Program-made: the position numbers and the translations under genes
The notes under the pieces: model-generated
What the model saw: the letters and a program-made list of their open reading frames with translations, nothing else
Databases searched by the model: none
What the model was told of the DNA's origin: nothing
Origin: Pseudoalteromonas sp. CO133X
GTDB lineage: Bacteria; Pseudomonadota; Gammaproteobacteria; Enterobacterales; Alteromonadaceae
DNA: 57,928 bases
Direction of reading: 5' to 3'
Assembly (NCBI GenBank): GCA_004208945.1
Contig: SGPE01000007.1
Span: 1-57,928, forward strand
In this document: piece by piece, positions 45,042-57,521 of the stretch
Position numbering within the stretch: the first letter of the stretch is position 1
Layout: each line of letters starts with the position of its first letter

Positions 45042-47141
45042 TTATAGCTCGTAAATAAATGTCACACCGGCAACCATAGGTTCGCCAAGTTGTGTGTATG
45101 TGTGAGTCGCATAACCATCTAATGGGTCGTTACCAAACTCAAAGCCACGGGTTGGTACGTCTTCATCAAATAAGTTACGCGCCCATGCATTAATGCTCCA
45201 ATTATCACTTTCATAACCAAATGAAGCATTTACTAAGTTAGTGCTTGGTGCTTGTGAGTTGTGGCTATCAGAGAAGTAGTAATCGTCTTTGCCCTCAACA
45301 CCAATTGATGCGTAAAGTGCTGGCGTAAAGTTATAGCGCGCAGTGAATGCATATTGGTATTTAGGTGCTTGTGCTTGGTCTCGACCATCTTGATCTAGGC
45401 CTGATTGCGCAACAAAGTCATTGATTTCTGTATGTAGATAACCTGCACTACCCGTTAGTAGTAAGTTGTCAGTAGCTTGGAAGCTGCCTTCAATTTCTAA
45501 ACCGTAGTTTTCGCCAGAGCTTGCGTTATCGATATAACCTGTGAACTTTTGACCTTCAACTTGCCACGACTTTAACTGCATATCTTCGCGGTACATGTAA
45601 AAAGCGGCGAGGCGTAATACAAATCTATCGTCAAGAGAGCTGCCTTTCACACCAAACTCACCGCTCCATAAATATTCAGGGGCAAATGATGTGTGGTTCG
45701 CAAAGAAATCAGCATCTAGATTTAAGCCTTCATCTTTTGCTTTTGCCAGTGCTTCAGAGTTAATACCGCCTGCTTTGTAGCCACGAGTAATACTGGTGTA
45801 GATCATGGTGCGATCAATCACTTGGTATTCAAGAGCAAGTTTACCACCCACCATGACATCATCGGTTTCTTCAATAAAGCCATTGTTATCAATGTAATCG
45901 CCTTGGTATTGCTCAACGCGCAGACCCGTAATTAAGGTTGTTTTTGGCCCTATAGGGGTTGCTACTTGCCCGTATGCAGCGATGTTGCTGGTTTCATAAT
46001 TTGAGGTAAATGGTTGTGTCAGCCATGTGTATTGGCGTTCCAAGTCAACTTCACGACCTTGATAATAAATGCCCGCTACCCACTCGCCAGACTTACCATT
46101 AAATTGCAGTTCGGCCGCTTGATCTTTACGATCGCGCAAGTAAGTATCTGTTGAGCTATAGCCCCACTCATGTAAACCTGCGGCGCAAAGCTCTGGCTGA
46201 GCTTCATCATTACACACCCAATCTTCGTCAAAACTGTAAAGTAGCTCACTGTCGATACCTGACACATTAAGGCTTACATCAAATAAATCGAAGCCGGTGT
46301 ACGTATTGGCAAGGCCAACTGCAATGCTTTCTTGGTTATCTTCGCCTGGCTCATCAGCAACACTGTAACGGCTATTATCGAGTGTAAATGCATCGTAGCC
46401 ATTATTAATATCAATATAGTGAACACTCAGTTCTGTGCGTAAGTTATTTGTTAGCTGGCTGTGTAATTTAAAGCGAGAAACGAGCTCATCTTGTTGCTGG
46501 GTATCTTTGTTTAAATAACGGTTTTCAACGTAACCATCAGACTCACGTTGATAAATGCTAGCGCGCACTGCGGTGTCATCGGTAATACCCGTGCCGGCAG
46601 CAATACCTGCCTCATAGCTGTTGTAATTACCTGCGCCAAGCTGCACTTTTACACTTGGATCAAGGGTTGGTGCAGCTGATTCCATTTGAATCATACCGGC
46701 AAGTGCATCAGCGCCAAAGCGTGTGCCTTGTGGTCCACGGTAAATTTCAACTTGGTCAACATCAAATAATAATGAACTACCACCAAGGCCAGAGTAGTTA
46801 ATACCGTCGATCACCAAACCTACAGATGGGTTAATTGGGTCAACAAACTGTGAGCGCAAACCAACACCACGAATTTGCACATAACGACCTCGTGATGCGC
46901 CAGACGTAAAGTTTACATTCGCGGCACTTGCTAGCATCTCATCTAAAAACTTAGCGCCTCGCTGATTGATCTCATGATCAGAAAATAAGCTGGCGCTGGC
47001 GCTAAGTGTTTGAATACTTTCTTTTTGGAAATCACCAGTGACTAAAATTTTTTCTAGCTCACCGTCTTCAGCATAAGCGATTGTTGATGCTGCAAATAAT
47101 GGCAAAATAGCAGCAGATAATAATGATAAACGTCGTTTCAT
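45042..47141 (-). CDS. TonB-dependent outer membrane receptor
   Basis: A 699-residue receptor with a signal peptide (KRRLSLLSAAILPLFAASTIAYA). A likely TonB-box region (LEKILVTGDF) follows, then a plug domain (GAKFLDEMLASAANVNFTSGASRGRYVQIRGVGLRSQF ... VEIYRGPQGTRFGADALAGMI) and a 22-strand-type barrel ending with FIYEL. The barrel N-terminal block YRGPQGTRFGADALAG is typical. The substrate is unknown; no siderophore, vitamin or glycan genes adjoin. No riboswitch or Fur box was recognised upstream. The start ATG is at 47141. Confidence 0.9.
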   Translation of the reverse strand: MKRRLSLLSAAILPLFAASTIAYAEDGELEKILVTGDFQKESIQTLSASASLFSDHEINQRGAKFLDEMLASAANVNFTSGASRGRYVQIRGVGLRSQFVDPINPSVGLVIDGINYSGLGGSSLLFDVDQVEIYRGPQGTRFGADALAGMIQMESAAPTLDPSVKVQLGAGNYNSYEAGIAAGTGITDDTAVRASIYQRESDGYVENRYLNKDTQQQDELVSRFKLHSQLTNNLRTELSVHYIDINNGYDAFTLDNSRYSVADEPGEDNQESIAVGLANTYTGFDLFDVSLNVSGIDSELLYSFDEDWVCNDEAQPELCAAGLHEWGYSSTDTYLRDRKDQAAELQFNGKSGEWVAGIYYQGREVDLERQYTWLTQPFTSNYETSNIAAYGQVATPIGPKTTLITGLRVEQYQGDYIDNNGFIEETDDVMVGGKLALEYQVIDRTMIYTSITRGYKAGGINSEALAKAKDEGLNLDADFFANHTSFAPEYLWSGEFGVKGSSLDDRFVLRLAAFYMYREDMQLKSWQVEGQKFTGYIDNASSGENYGLEIEGSFQATDNLLLTGSAGYLHTEINDFVAQSGLDQDGRDQAQAPKYQYAFTARYNFTPALYASIGVEGKDDYYFSDSHNSQAPSTNLVNASFGYESDNWSINAWARNLFDEDVPTRGFEFGNDPLDGYATHTYTQLGEPMVAGVTFIYEL

Positions 47142-47292
47142 GCGGTTCTTAACTCCATTTTAGGGACTGCTATTCTAGCAAGCCTGCTGGCCAAATGGCT
47201 ATTGCTACCCAAACAAAGTGAATCTTTAGGTTGTTTAGGTATTTATGATATAAACGCAGGCAATTATACGTAAATTGATTAGGAATACGACT

Positions 47293-47682
47293 ATGACCTT
47301 TAAAGTTGACTTTAAAGTGCGAGATTATGAGTGCGATTTACAAGGCATTGTTAACAACAGTGTGTATTTTAATTATCTTGAGCACGCACGTCATGAGTTT
47401 TTACATGCCAAAGATATCGATTTTGCAAAATTAGCCAAAGAAAAAGTGAATCTTGTGGTGCTTCGCAGTGAAATGGATTACAAAGCATCTTTAGTACCAG
47501 GCGATGAATTTTATGTTGTGGTAGAACCTGAGCGAGTTAGCCGAATAAAATTTGCTTTTAGACAAACTATTTATCGTAAATGTGATGATAAAGTGATGCT
47601 GCAAGCATTTGTGATTGGCACGTCAGTTAATGAAAAAGGTCGTCCTTTTTTACCAGAAGAAATCGATAAGTTATTCAAATAA
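47293..47682 (+). CDS. 4HBT-family acyl-CoA thioesterase
   Basis: A 129-residue hotdog-fold thioesterase. It has VRDYECDLQGIVNNSVYFNYLEHARHEFL, in which the catalytic Asp of the YbgC/4HBT family lies at the D-x-x-G-I-V-N/H position, and a late strand VMLQAFVIGTSVNEKGRP. It should hydrolyse acyl-CoA or acyl-ACP; chain preference is unknown. ATG at 47293 is chosen because TTAGGA precedes it; the longer TTG frame starts upstream of that site. Confidence 0.87.
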   Translation: MTFKVDFKVRDYECDLQGIVNNSVYFNYLEHARHEFLHAKDIDFAKLAKEKVNLVVLRSEMDYKASLVPGDEFYVVVEPERVSRIKFAFRQTIYRKCDDKVMLQAFVIGTSVNEKGRPFLPEEIDKLFK

Positions 47683-47805
47683 CCCTTGTTGTTCTATAAA
47701 GAGCTAGCTTAGAACATTTTTTTACAGATAAAACATGTTTTTTTAACGATCAAACGCGTTAAATATTGTTATCATTACTAAATTGAAAATAAAGTCGAAA
47801 AATAT

Positions 47806-48207
47806 ATGAAGCTAGTCGCCTTGCCAATTCTTTTTGTATTATTTTGTGTGGGATGCTCATCAACTGGGAGCGTGTCAAGCGAGCACTTAAAATACACACA
47901 ATGGCAGCTATCAAAAATAAATGGTTTATCTATCCCTGTGTCACAAAGTGCATCAATGCGTTTTATTGAAGCCATGCAAATTAATGGCTTTGCGGGTTGT
48001 AATAAATTTTTTGGTGAAGGGCAGCTCGTCGAAGACACATTGAAAGTAAATAAGCTAGGTATGACTCGTAAGTCATGCGGTGAAAAAGTGGATGAGCTAG
48101 AACAGAAATTATTGATGACTTTAAAGCAAGGCGCAGCAATTTCATTGAATGATGAACAGTTGGTGTTACAAGGCGAGCATCACTTCACTTTTATCGTTAA
48201 AAACTAA
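47806..48207 (+). CDS. META-domain lipoprotein (HslJ-like)
   Basis: A 133-residue lipoprotein with lipobox FCVGC (C17). The META domain follows: WQLSKINGLSIPVSQSASMRFIEAMQINGFAGCNKFFG, with the family's conserved G-x-x-GCN-x-F block, then GMTRKSC. META proteins such as HslJ are outer-membrane or periplasmic and linked to stress resistance. It lies upstream of the TPP riboswitch with its own ribosome context and is not part of the thi operon. Confidence 0.88.
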   Translation: MKLVALPILFVLFCVGCSSTGSVSSEHLKYTQWQLSKINGLSIPVSQSASMRFIEAMQINGFAGCNKFFGEGQLVEDTLKVNKLGMTRKSCGEKVDELEQKLLMTLKQGAAISLNDEQLVLQGEHHFTFIVKN

Positions 48208-48275
48208 AACGCTTAGCTTGCAGCTATTTTTTAACTCACGTACACTCATTGTGTTTTTATAAAACAACGAATTTA

Positions 48276-48363
48276 AACTTGTCGGAGTGCCTTTAAAAGG
48301 CTGAGATCGCGAAAGCGGGATCCGTGAACCTGATCAGGCTAACACCTGCGTAGGGAACAAGCT
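48276..48363 (+). promoter_or_regulatory. TPP riboswitch (THI element)
   Basis: The conserved THI-box blocks are visible: GGAGTGCC, GGCTGAGATC, GGATCCGTGAACCTGATCAG (the pyrimidine-sensing arm) and CACCTGCGTAGGGAACAAG, with P1 closed by CTTG / CAAG. It precedes thiC by 155 nt. The spacer contains GGCGC / GCGCC (48373-48386) and a second small hairpin, but no clear intrinsic terminator, so control is probably at translation of thiC or by Rho. Bound TPP should shut the operon down. Confidence 0.96.
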
Positions 48364-48514
48364 GCCTCGTTAGGCGCTTGTGCGCCAAATATAGGGGCAT
48401 AAGCGGCATAGGCTGCAACAGTAAGTGTTTATCTTACTAACGATCCAATGGCGTTTGCCACTCTCTATTGCGCTTGCAATATCTGACAAGACAACCCTTA
48501 AAGCAATGAGGTAA

Positions 48515-50470
<1,956 letters not shown>

Positions 50471-50477
50471 GCTAGTT

Positions 50478-50505
50478 GTAGGCGCGATTTTATATCGCGC
50501 TATTT
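50478..50505. repeat. Single REP-like palindrome within the thi operon
   Basis: GTAGGCGCGATTTTATATCG followed by CGC forms an imperfect hairpin in the thiC-thiO gap. Position within an operon suggests an RNA-stability role that could set thiC above the downstream genes. Confidence 0.6.
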
Positions 50506-50538
50506 GCTTAAATCTTATCGTTTAAGGCTGAGGTTAAT

Positions 50539-51543
50539 ATGTCTTACAACATTGCAGTGATTGGTTTTGGCTTAACGGGGCGCTTAGCGGCATTGGCGTT
50601 AAGTAAGCAGCATCAAGTTACGGTGTTTGAGCAAGATGATGAACATGCTAGCAACAGTGCTGGCAGCGTTGCTGCAGCGATGTTGGCACCCTTTGCGGAA
50701 TCAGTCTTGTGTGAACAGGACTTAGCCCTACAAGGGCTTAATAGTATCACTCGTTGGCAGCAAATTTTAAGTGAGCTCGATGACGCTGTGTATTTTCAAC
50801 AAACAGGCAGTTTAGTGGTTGCTCATCAGCAAGATAAGGGCGATTTACAAAGTTTTGTGAGCCGCTTAAAACCGCTTGAAAGCTATCAGGCACAGGCATT
50901 GGTTGGTACTCAAATCGCTGACCTTGAGCCAGAACTTGCTGGGCGGTTCCATCAAGGTGTGTATTTACCTTGTGAAGGGCAACTCGATAATCAGGCATTT
51001 TATAGCGCGAGTTTTAAAAAGCTTACCTCGCAAGGAGTGCAATTTAACTTTGGCTGTAAAGTTGAATTGAACGCCCACCAAGTGAATGGTCAAAGCTTTG
51101 ATTATGTATTTGATTGCCGCGGTTTAGGTGCTAAACAATCTGAGCCTTTACTTCGCGGAGTAAGAGGGGAAGTAGCACGTTTATATGCACCAGAGGTGAA
51201 CCTAACCAGACCGATACGACTGATGCATCCGCGTTACCCAATTTATATTGCTCCTAAGCCAAACCATCAATTTGTGATTGGTGCGACTGAAATTGAATCG
51301 CAAGACCGAGGTAAAGTCACAGTGCGCTCAGCGCTGGAGCTATTGTCTGCTGCTTACACGGTGCATAGCGGCTTTGCTGAAGGGCGTATCGAGAGTTTGC
51401 AGTCGGGGCTTCGTCCAGCGTTTGCGGACAACCGCCCGAAAGTCACAAAACAAGGTCGAGTGATTAGTATTAATGGCTTGTACCGTCATGGCTATCTACT
51501 TGCGCCTAAAGTGGTTGATGATGCAGTGAGCTTAATTGCTTAA
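50539..51543 (+). CDS. thiO: Glycine oxidase ThiO
   Basis: A 334-residue FAD enzyme of the DAO family, with the dinucleotide motif VIGFGLTGRLAALALS at the start, then a C-terminal GLRPAFADNRPKVT and YRHGYLLAPKV. In this operon it should oxidise glycine to the imine needed for the thiazole ring. It stands where anaerobe-capable species have thiH, so thiazole synthesis here needs oxygen. Confidence 0.92.
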   Translation: MSYNIAVIGFGLTGRLAALALSKQHQVTVFEQDDEHASNSAGSVAAAMLAPFAESVLCEQDLALQGLNSITRWQQILSELDDAVYFQQTGSLVVAHQQDKGDLQSFVSRLKPLESYQAQALVGTQIADLEPELAGRFHQGVYLPCEGQLDNQAFYSASFKKLTSQGVQFNFGCKVELNAHQVNGQSFDYVFDCRGLGAKQSEPLLRGVRGEVARLYAPEVNLTRPIRLMHPRYPIYIAPKPNHQFVIGATEIESQDRGKVTVRSALELLSAAYTVHSGFAEGRIESLQSGLRPAFADNRPKVTKQGRVISINGLYRHGYLLAPKVVDDAVSLIA

Positions 51544-51551
51544 GGATAAAA

Positions 51552-51749
51552 ATGAATATTTTAATTAATGGTCAGTCAGTGACAGTGAACGACAATACAT
51601 CGCTCACTCAGGCGTTGAGCCAGTTTGGCGCAAGACCTCCATTTGCCGTTGCCGTTAATGGTGACTTTGTACCGCGCAGCCAATGCGATGCTAAAACCCT
51701 CAACGAAGGCGACAGCATTGAGTTATTGTCGCCAATTCAAGGAGGCTAA
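51552..51749 (+). CDS. thiS: Sulfur carrier protein ThiS
   Basis: A 65-residue ubiquitin-like protein ending in the required Gly-Gly (LSPIQGG). The C-terminus is adenylated by ThiF and then thiocarboxylated to donate sulfur to thiazole. It lies 8 bp after thiO and 1 bp before thiG. Confidence 0.95.
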   Translation: MNILINGQSVTVNDNTSLTQALSQFGARPPFAVAVNGDFVPRSQCDAKTLNEGDSIELLSPIQGG

Positions 51750-51750
51750 G

Positions 51751-52533
51751 ATGGATTGCTTTTCGGTTTATGGTGAGCAATTTACGAGTCGCTTACTGAT
51801 TGGTTCAGCACTGTACCCTTCACCTAGTGTTATGCAGGATTCGATAGTGGCCTCACAGGCTGAGATTGTCACGGTTTCATTAAGGCGCCAGCAAAGTGTT
51901 GCTGCGGGTGATGATTTTTGGCAATTGATAAAAAATACCGGGTTAAAGGTGCTGCCAAATACGGCGGGTTGTCATAGCGTGAAAGAAGCGGTGACCTTGG
52001 CACAAATGTGCCGCGAAGTGTTTGCCACTGATTGGATCAAGTTAGAGTTGATTGGTGATGAATATAATTTACAGCCAGATCCATTCGCACTGCTCGAAGC
52101 CACTAAAATTTTATTGGCCGATGGCTTTAAAGTTTTACCTTATTGCACAGATGATTTAGTGCTGTGTCAGCGCCTCGCTGATTTAGGCTGCGAAGTACTA
52201 ATGCCTTGGGGTGCACCGATTGGCACGGGTAAAGGCTTGCTGAATCCTTACAACTTAAAAATGATCCGTGAGCGCTTGCCAAACCATACGTTGATTGTTG
52301 ATGCGGGCTTAGGTTTACCATCTCATGCCTGCCAAGCGCTTGAATTAGGGTATGATGCCGTATTATTAAATTCGGCAATTGCAGGTGCAGGTTGCCCAGT
52401 AACGATGAGTAAAGCGTTTAAGAATGCTGTAGAGGCGGGGCGATATAGCTATGTGGCTAAAGCGATGCCAGAAAAAGACGTCGCAAGCCCGTCAACGCCG
52501 ACGCTCGGAATGCCATTTTGGCATCAAGAATAA
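51751..52533 (+). CDS. thiG: Thiazole synthase ThiG
   Basis: A 260-residue TIM-barrel enzyme that condenses DXP, dehydroglycine and ThiS-thiocarboxylate into the thiazole phosphate. Blocks include [35 protein letters not shown], the Schiff-base Lys region [20 protein letters not shown] and [12 protein letters not shown] use the ATG at 51751 behind AAGGAGGC; the longer frame from 51625 runs through thiS in another frame. Confidence 0.96.
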   Translation: MDCFSVYGEQFTSRLLIGSALYPSPSVMQDSIVASQAEIVTVSLRRQQSVAAGDDFWQLIKNTGLKVLPNTAGCHSVKEAVTLAQMCREVFATDWIKLELIGDEYNLQPDPFALLEATKILLADGFKVLPYCTDDLVLCQRLADLGCEVLMPWGAPIGTGKGLLNPYNLKMIRERLPNHTLIVDAGLGLPSHACQALELGYDAVLLNSAIAGAGCPVTMSKAFKNAVEAGRYSYVAKAMPEKDVASPSTPTLGMPFWHQE

Positions 52534-52548
52534 AATGTGAGGAATAAC

Positions 52549-54072
52549 ATGAATCAGGTTGTATGGACCATAGCTGGCTCAGATTCGGGCGGCGGTGCAG
52601 GAATTCAAGCCGATATCAAAGCAATGCAAAGTTTTAACGTACATGGCTGTACGGTTATTACTGCTTTAACGGCACAAAATAGTTTAGGTGTAGAAGCGCT
52701 GAACCCGATATCAACAGAAGTGATTGAGTCGCAACTATTAGCCTTAGCCAGTGATATGCCTGCCAGCGTGATTAAAATTGGCATGCTTGCCAATGTGCAG
52801 CAAATACAGCTTATTAGTGAGCATTTAAAACATTACAAAGCAACTTGGGCAGAGCCGCCTTTGGTTGTTTATGATCCGGTTGCCATTGCCTCAAGTGGTG
52901 ATTTATTAACAGAAGAAGATACTGTTAGTGCTATCAAAGAGTGTTTATTGCCATTAGTCGATGTTGTAACACCGAACACCCACGAAACGCAGTTATTAAC
53001 TGGTGTTTACCTGATTGGTCCAAGCGCAGTGAAAGAAGCCGCCGAGAAGTTAACAGGCTATGGTGCAAAAGCGGTGATCATCAAAGGGGGTCATTGGGAT
53101 TACCCAAGTGGCTACTGCATTGATTACTGCGTGCAAGGTGAGCAGGCATATTGGCTTGGCAACGAAAAAATTCAAACTCCGCATAGTCATGGTACTGGAT
53201 GCAGTATGGCTTCTGTGATTGCCGCGTGTTTAGCCAAACAGTATCCACTCAAAGATGCCTTTATTTTAGCGAAAGCCTATATCAACCAAGGATTAAAAGC
53301 AGCCGTTCGTTATGGTGAAGGGATTGGTCCCGTTGCACACACGTGCTTTCCAACAAATCTAGCTGATTACCCACAAGTCATCGAGGCGGGAAGTTGGCTT
53401 GGTGATGAACTCGACTTTGATTGCCCGGTTGATTTTACCATGGCCGCAGGCTTTGCCGAGTGTAACTCTAAACAGCTTGGGCTATATGCCGTTGTAGATA
53501 CGGTTGATTGGTTAGAGAAGTGTTTAGCCGAAGGGGTTAAAACCGTTCAATTAAGAGTGAAAAATGCAGACGATGCAACACTTGAAGATGCCATTGCAAG
53601 TGCAGTTATGCTGGGGCAGAAGTACGATGCGCAGGTATATATCAATGATTATTGGCAATTGGCGATTAAGCACGGTGCTTATGGTGTGCATTTAGGGCAA
53701 GAAGACTTACAAACCGCTAATTTAATTGCCATAAAAGAGGCTGGGTTACGCTTAGGTGTGTCGACCCATGGCTTTTATGAGATGCTACGCGCGCATAATT
53801 ACAGACCAAGTTATATGGCGTTTGGCGCTATTTATCCAACTACCACCAAAGACATGACAGGGCAAATTCAAGGTTTAGAAAAGCTCGAAAAATTTGTACC
53901 GCTAATGGCTGATTATCCAACGGTGGCAATTGGTGGAATTGATATATCACGGGCAGAGCAAGTTGCGAGCACGGGGGTTGGCAGTGTTGCCGTAGTGCGT
54001 GCGATTACCGAAGCCGAAGACTACCAAGCAGCCATTGCCAAGTTAAAACTGCTGGTCGAAGGTCAGTCTTAA
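52549..54072 (+). CDS. thiDE: Bifunctional HMP/HMP-P kinase and thiamine-phosphate synthase (ThiD-ThiE fusion)
   Basis: A 507-residue fusion. Residues about 1-265 are ThiD (AGSDSGGGAGIQADIKAM; DPVAIASSGDLL; GTGCSMASVIAA), which phosphorylates HMP-P to HMP-PP. Residues about 300-505 are ThiE (QLRVKN; YINDYWQLAIKHGAYGVHLGQEDL; GAIYPTTTKDM; VAIGGID), which joins HMP-PP with thiazole phosphate to give thiamine phosphate. I use the ATG at 52549, behind GTGAGGAA; the GTG at 52537 would consume that site. The Cys/Pro-containing linker (265-300) is the fusion joint. Confidence 0.95.
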   Translation: MNQVVWTIAGSDSGGGAGIQADIKAMQSFNVHGCTVITALTAQNSLGVEALNPISTEVIESQLLALASDMPASVIKIGMLANVQQIQLISEHLKHYKATWAEPPLVVYDPVAIASSGDLLTEEDTVSAIKECLLPLVDVVTPNTHETQLLTGVYLIGPSAVKEAAEKLTGYGAKAVIIKGGHWDYPSGYCIDYCVQGEQAYWLGNEKIQTPHSHGTGCSMASVIAACLAKQYPLKDAFILAKAYINQGLKAAVRYGEGIGPVAHTCFPTNLADYPQVIEAGSWLGDELDFDCPVDFTMAAGFAECNSKQLGLYAVVDTVDWLEKCLAEGVKTVQLRVKNADDATLEDAIASAVMLGQKYDAQVYINDYWQLAIKHGAYGVHLGQEDLQTANLIAIKEAGLRLGVSTHGFYEMLRAHNYRPSYMAFGAIYPTTTKDMTGQIQGLEKLEKFVPLMADYPTVAIGGIDISRAEQVASTGVGSVAVVRAITEAEDYQAAIAKLKLLVEGQS

Positions 54073-54073
54073 T

Positions 54074-54829
54074 ATGAGCGCGTTAAGCGACAAAGAGCAA
54101 ATTCGTTATAGCCGCCACTTGCTATTAAAAGAGGTGGGGCTTGCGGGTCAGCAAAAGTTAAAGTCTGCACATATTGTGGTTGTCGGGGCGGGTGGGCTTG
54201 GCTCTCCAGCACTTTTTTATTTAGCGGCTGCAGGAGTCGGAACGCTCACTTTGATTGACGATGACAAGGTTGAGCTTTCAAATCTACAGCGACAAATACT
54301 CTATAAAGTAAACCATTTAGGGCAGTCAAAAGCACAGGCGGCTGCCAAGGTGTTAAGCAGTTTAAATAATCAAATAACGGTTAAACCTCTATGTCAAAAG
54401 CTTGATGAAAGTAACTGTGCTGAGCTTCTTGAAGGTGCTGATATTATCCTTGATTGCAGTGATAACTTTGCTACTCGCTATTTGGTTAATCGCTATTGTT
54501 TAGCTAAATCTATCCCACTTGTATCAGCTGCTGCTATTGCAACGCAGGGGCAGGTGATGAGTTTTGATTTTCGTGATGAACAGAGCCCTTGTTATGGCTG
54601 TGTATTCCCGCAAACGGAGCAGCAAACAGCACTTAATTGTGACAATGTTGGGGTATTGAGCCCGTTACTGGGTGTTATGGGAAGCATGCAAAGTTTATTG
54701 GCTATCAATATATTGCTTGGCCACAAAACGGGCAGCGAGTTTATTCAATTTGATGGGCTAACACTAATGCAGCAGCGCTTTAATATTCAAAAAGATAGTG
54801 AATGCTCAGAGTGTAATCGTGGGGTATAG
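54074..54829 (+). CDS. thiF: ThiS adenylyltransferase ThiF
   Basis: A 251-residue E1-like enzyme with the nucleotide motif GAGGLGSPALFYLAAAGVG, the R finger region SNLQRQILY, and two CxxC zinc pairs (CYGC and CSEC). Operon position makes ThiF the best call over the close homologue MoeB. It activates the ThiS C-terminus. It is the last gene of the operon, starting 1 bp after thiDE. Confidence 0.93.
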   Translation: MSALSDKEQIRYSRHLLLKEVGLAGQQKLKSAHIVVVGAGGLGSPALFYLAAAGVGTLTLIDDDKVELSNLQRQILYKVNHLGQSKAQAAAKVLSSLNNQITVKPLCQKLDESNCAELLEGADIILDCSDNFATRYLVNRYCLAKSIPLVSAAAIATQGQVMSFDFRDEQSPCYGCVFPQTEQQTALNCDNVGVLSPLLGVMGSMQSLLAINILLGHKTGSEFIQFDGLTLMQQRFNIQKDSECSECNRGV

Positions 54830-54847
54830 GCGCGGTTTATTGTGAAT

Positions 54848-54883
54848 TTAAGCAAACCACTTTTGCTAAAGTGGTTTGCTTAA
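54848..54883. terminator. Hairpin between thiF and psd
   Basis: A perfect 16-bp stem (core AAGCAAACCACTTT) with loop TGCT lies between convergent genes. It could end transcripts from both sides although the T-tracts are short. Confidence 0.7.
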
Positions 54884-54902
54884 TTGTGCTTAATTGAACT
54901 TA

Positions 54903-55769
54903 TTAATCGTTAATTTTCGCAAATGGTGTGCCCATGCGCGTCACTGTTTCTGGGTGTTGATCTGATAAGAACTCAGCTTGATTTGCACCCCAGGCTAAAA
55001 TAACGGTAGAGCCTAATTTAAAGCGACCCATTTCTTCACCTTTCTTCAGAGTAATCGCGTTTTCACCTGTGGTTGGGTAATTCCAACTAAATACATCTTT
55101 ACCTGCTGGTGGCGTGACTGTGCCCGCCCAAATAGTCTCGATGCTAGCAACAATTGTCGCACCTACAAGTACCATGGCTAACGGGCCAATTTCGGTCTCA
55201 AAGATAGCCACAACACGCTCGTTACGCGCAAATAGGTTAGGTACATTTTGTGCTGTTAACGGGTTTACCGAAAATAAATCACCCGGTACGTAGATCATTT
55301 TGCTCAGCGTGCCATCAACAGGCATGTGAATACGGTGATAATCTTTAGGCGCTAAATAAATCGTTGCAAACTTACCGCCTAAAAACGGCGCTGTGTCTTC
55401 TTCTTTGCCACCAAGGAGTGCTTGTAAGCTGTAGTCATGGCCTTTTGCTTGGATGATTTGACCGTCGACTACATCGCCTAATTGGCTAATTGCCCCATCA
55501 ACTGGGTGAGCGATAATGTCGCTTTCTTCAGCAAGTGGACGAATACCTTCTTTTAATGGGCGAGTGAAAAATTCATTAAAAGTTTTGTAATGAGCTGGAT
55601 CTGGATATTTAGCCTCACTCATATTAATTTTGTATTGTTTGATAAACAATTTAATTAAGGCCGTTGTTAAGCCACCCGCTTTTGCTGCTGCTAACTTGCC
55701 AACCATGCGCGAAATGAAATGTTTTGGCATGGCATATTGCATAGCAATTTTGAATTTATCTAAACTCAC
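54903..55769 (-). CDS. psd: Phosphatidylserine decarboxylase proenzyme
   Basis: A 288-residue proenzyme that makes phosphatidylethanolamine. The self-cleavage and pyruvoyl-forming motif LGST is present near the C-terminus ([13 protein letters not shown]), and [13 protein letters not shown] and [14 protein letters not shown] are family blocks. It is shorter than the enteric enzyme. It lies 18 bp downstream of rsgA, in the conserved rsgA-psd pair. Confidence 0.95.
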   Translation of the reverse strand: MSLDKFKIAMQYAMPKHFISRMVGKLAAAKAGGLTTALIKLFIKQYKINMSEAKYPDPAHYKTFNEFFTRPLKEGIRPLAEESDIIAHPVDGAISQLGDVVDGQIIQAKGHDYSLQALLGGKEEDTAPFLGGKFATIYLAPKDYHRIHMPVDGTLSKMIYVPGDLFSVNPLTAQNVPNLFARNERVVAIFETEIGPLAMVLVGATIVASIETIWAGTVTPPAGKDVFSWNYPTTGENAITLKKGEEMGRFKLGSTVILAWGANQAEFLSDQHPETVTRMGTPFAKIND

Positions 55770-55787
55770 TTGTTATTTCCTAAATAG

Positions 55788-56846
55788 TTATACGCGAGGA
55801 GCGCGTGCACCAGCACGGCCGTCGGCCATAGTTTCTAAAATTCGGTGGTAACTGTCAAAGCGAAGTTCTGAAATTTCACCATCATCAACAGCTTGTCGAA
55901 TTATACAGCCAGGATCGTTTAAATGCTTACAATCGCGAAAACGACAGCCACCAATAAAATCACGGAACTCTTTAAAGCACCAAGTAACGCGCTCAACCTC
56001 TAAATGCCATAAGCCAAACTCACGAATTCCCGGTGAGTCGATTAGGTTACCACCACTTGGTAAATGGTGTAATCGCGATACGGTTGTGGTGTGTTGACCA
56101 AGGCCGCTATTCTCAGAGACTTCTTGGGTTAGGATGTCTGCATCAGGCAGTACAGTGTTCACTAAGGTTGATTTGCCTACACCACTTTGACCAACAAAAA
56201 TGCTGTTTTTACCAACCAGTTTTTGTTTAATCTCATCAATGCCTTGACCGGTTTTATTACTGACTAATAGTACTTGGTAACCTAGCTCACGATAGATATC
56301 GAGAATTTCATCAATAAAAGCAAGGCCTTCATCGTCAATTAAATCTATTTTGTTAAGCACTAAAATAGGCTCAATACCCATGTCTTCACAGGCAACTAAA
56401 TAGCGGTCGATAATGTTTGGCGTAAACTCAGGCAACACCGCCGAGACCATTAAAATTTGATCGATATTGGCAGCGACGACTTTCACGCCGTCATAAAAAT
56501 CAGGGCGTGTTAGTTGTGAGCGACGTTCATGGGTTGCTTCAATAACGCCAGCTAAGTCGCCTTCGCTAACTTTTGCACGGCGAAAAATAACTTCATCACC
56601 ACATACAAGGCTCGATACTGTTCTGCGTATATTACAGCGCAGCACTTCGCCTGATTCGGTTTCGATGTCAGCATGTTGACCAAATCGACTGATCACAACT
56701 GCATTTTCGGCAGGGCCTAAATTGTCATTTTGCCATTGCACAGTTGCCCCTTTCTCTTGCTTTTTGTCTGCATTAGAGAGGCGTTTTTGATGATTGGCCT
56801 TAATTCGACGCGATTGGCCTTTACTTAATTTCTTTTGTTTTGCCAC
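55788..56846 (-). CDS. rsgA: Small ribosomal subunit biogenesis GTPase RsgA
   Basis: A 352-residue circularly permuted GTPase: an OB fold, then G4 (LNKIDLI), G1 (GQSGVGKST) and G3 ([10 protein letters not shown]), followed by a zinc knuckle ([14 protein letters not shown]). It checks late 30S maturation. The basic N-terminus ([21 protein letters not shown]) is typical. It is divergent from orn, as in enterics. Confidence 0.95.
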   Translation of the reverse strand: MAKQKKLSKGQSRRIKANHQKRLSNADKKQEKGATVQWQNDNLGPAENAVVISRFGQHADIETESGEVLRCNIRRTVSSLVCGDEVIFRRAKVSEGDLAGVIEATHERRSQLTRPDFYDGVKVVAANIDQILMVSAVLPEFTPNIIDRYLVACEDMGIEPILVLNKIDLIDDEGLAFIDEILDIYRELGYQVLLVSNKTGQGIDEIKQKLVGKNSIFVGQSGVGKSTLVNTVLPDADILTQEVSENSGLGQHTTTVSRLHHLPSGGNLIDSPGIREFGLWHLEVERVTWCFKEFRDFIGGCRFRDCKHLNDPGCIIRQAVDDGEISELRFDSYHRILETMADGRAGARAPRV

Positions 56847-56968
56847 TTTTGGCCTATAACTTGAGTAAATGTCGGGCTTTTTGAAAAAAAAGCTTTAGGT
56901 CGACTGATGATACTAATATGATATATCTAAATGCGTTGGATCTAAAGGAAAGCACCGCTAAGGTAACT

Positions 56969-57514
56969 ATGTCTTTTCATAAATCAAATCTTATCTGGCT
57001 CGACCTGGAAATGACTGGCCTCGAACCAGCAACAGATAAAATACTCGAAATTGCCACTGTTGTCACCGACAGTGATTTAAACATCTTGGCTGAAGGCCCT
57101 GTTATTGCTATTCATCAAAGCGATGAACTGCTTGATGGCATGGACGAGTGGTGTACGACTCAGCACGGTCAATCTGGTTTAACAGCTCGTTGTAAAGCAA
57201 GCACATTCACTGAACAAGATGCTATTGATCAAACATTGGCATTTCTAAAGCAATGGGTACCTGCGGGTGCTTCACCTATGTGTGGTAATTCTATCGGCCA
57301 AGACCGCCGTTTTATGAATAAGTACATGCCTGAATTGGAAGACTACTTTCACTACCGTAACCTTGATGTAAGCACAGTTAAAGAACTTGCGCGTCGTTGG
57401 AAACCTGACGTGTTAGCACAAGTGAACAAAAAAGGTTCACATCTAGCTCTCGACGATATCAAAGATTCGATCATGGAATTAAAGGTTTACCAAGAAAAAT
57501 TCTTTAATTTGTAA
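56969..57514 (+). CDS. orn: Oligoribonuclease
   Basis: A 181-residue DEDDh 3'-5' exonuclease that degrades 2- to 5-mer RNA, including the cyclic-di-GMP product pGpG. The motifs are [23 protein letters not shown] and [12 protein letters not shown] use the ATG at 56969 behind AAGGTAACT, giving the usual family length; a longer frame starts at 56918. tRNA-Gly follows, as in E. coli. Confidence 0.96.
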   Translation: MSFHKSNLIWLDLEMTGLEPATDKILEIATVVTDSDLNILAEGPVIAIHQSDELLDGMDEWCTTQHGQSGLTARCKASTFTEQDAIDQTLAFLKQWVPAGASPMCGNSIGQDRRFMNKYMPELEDYFHYRNLDVSTVKELARRWKPDVLAQVNKKGSHLALDDIKDSIMELKVYQEKFFNL

Positions 57515-57521
57515 AAAACAT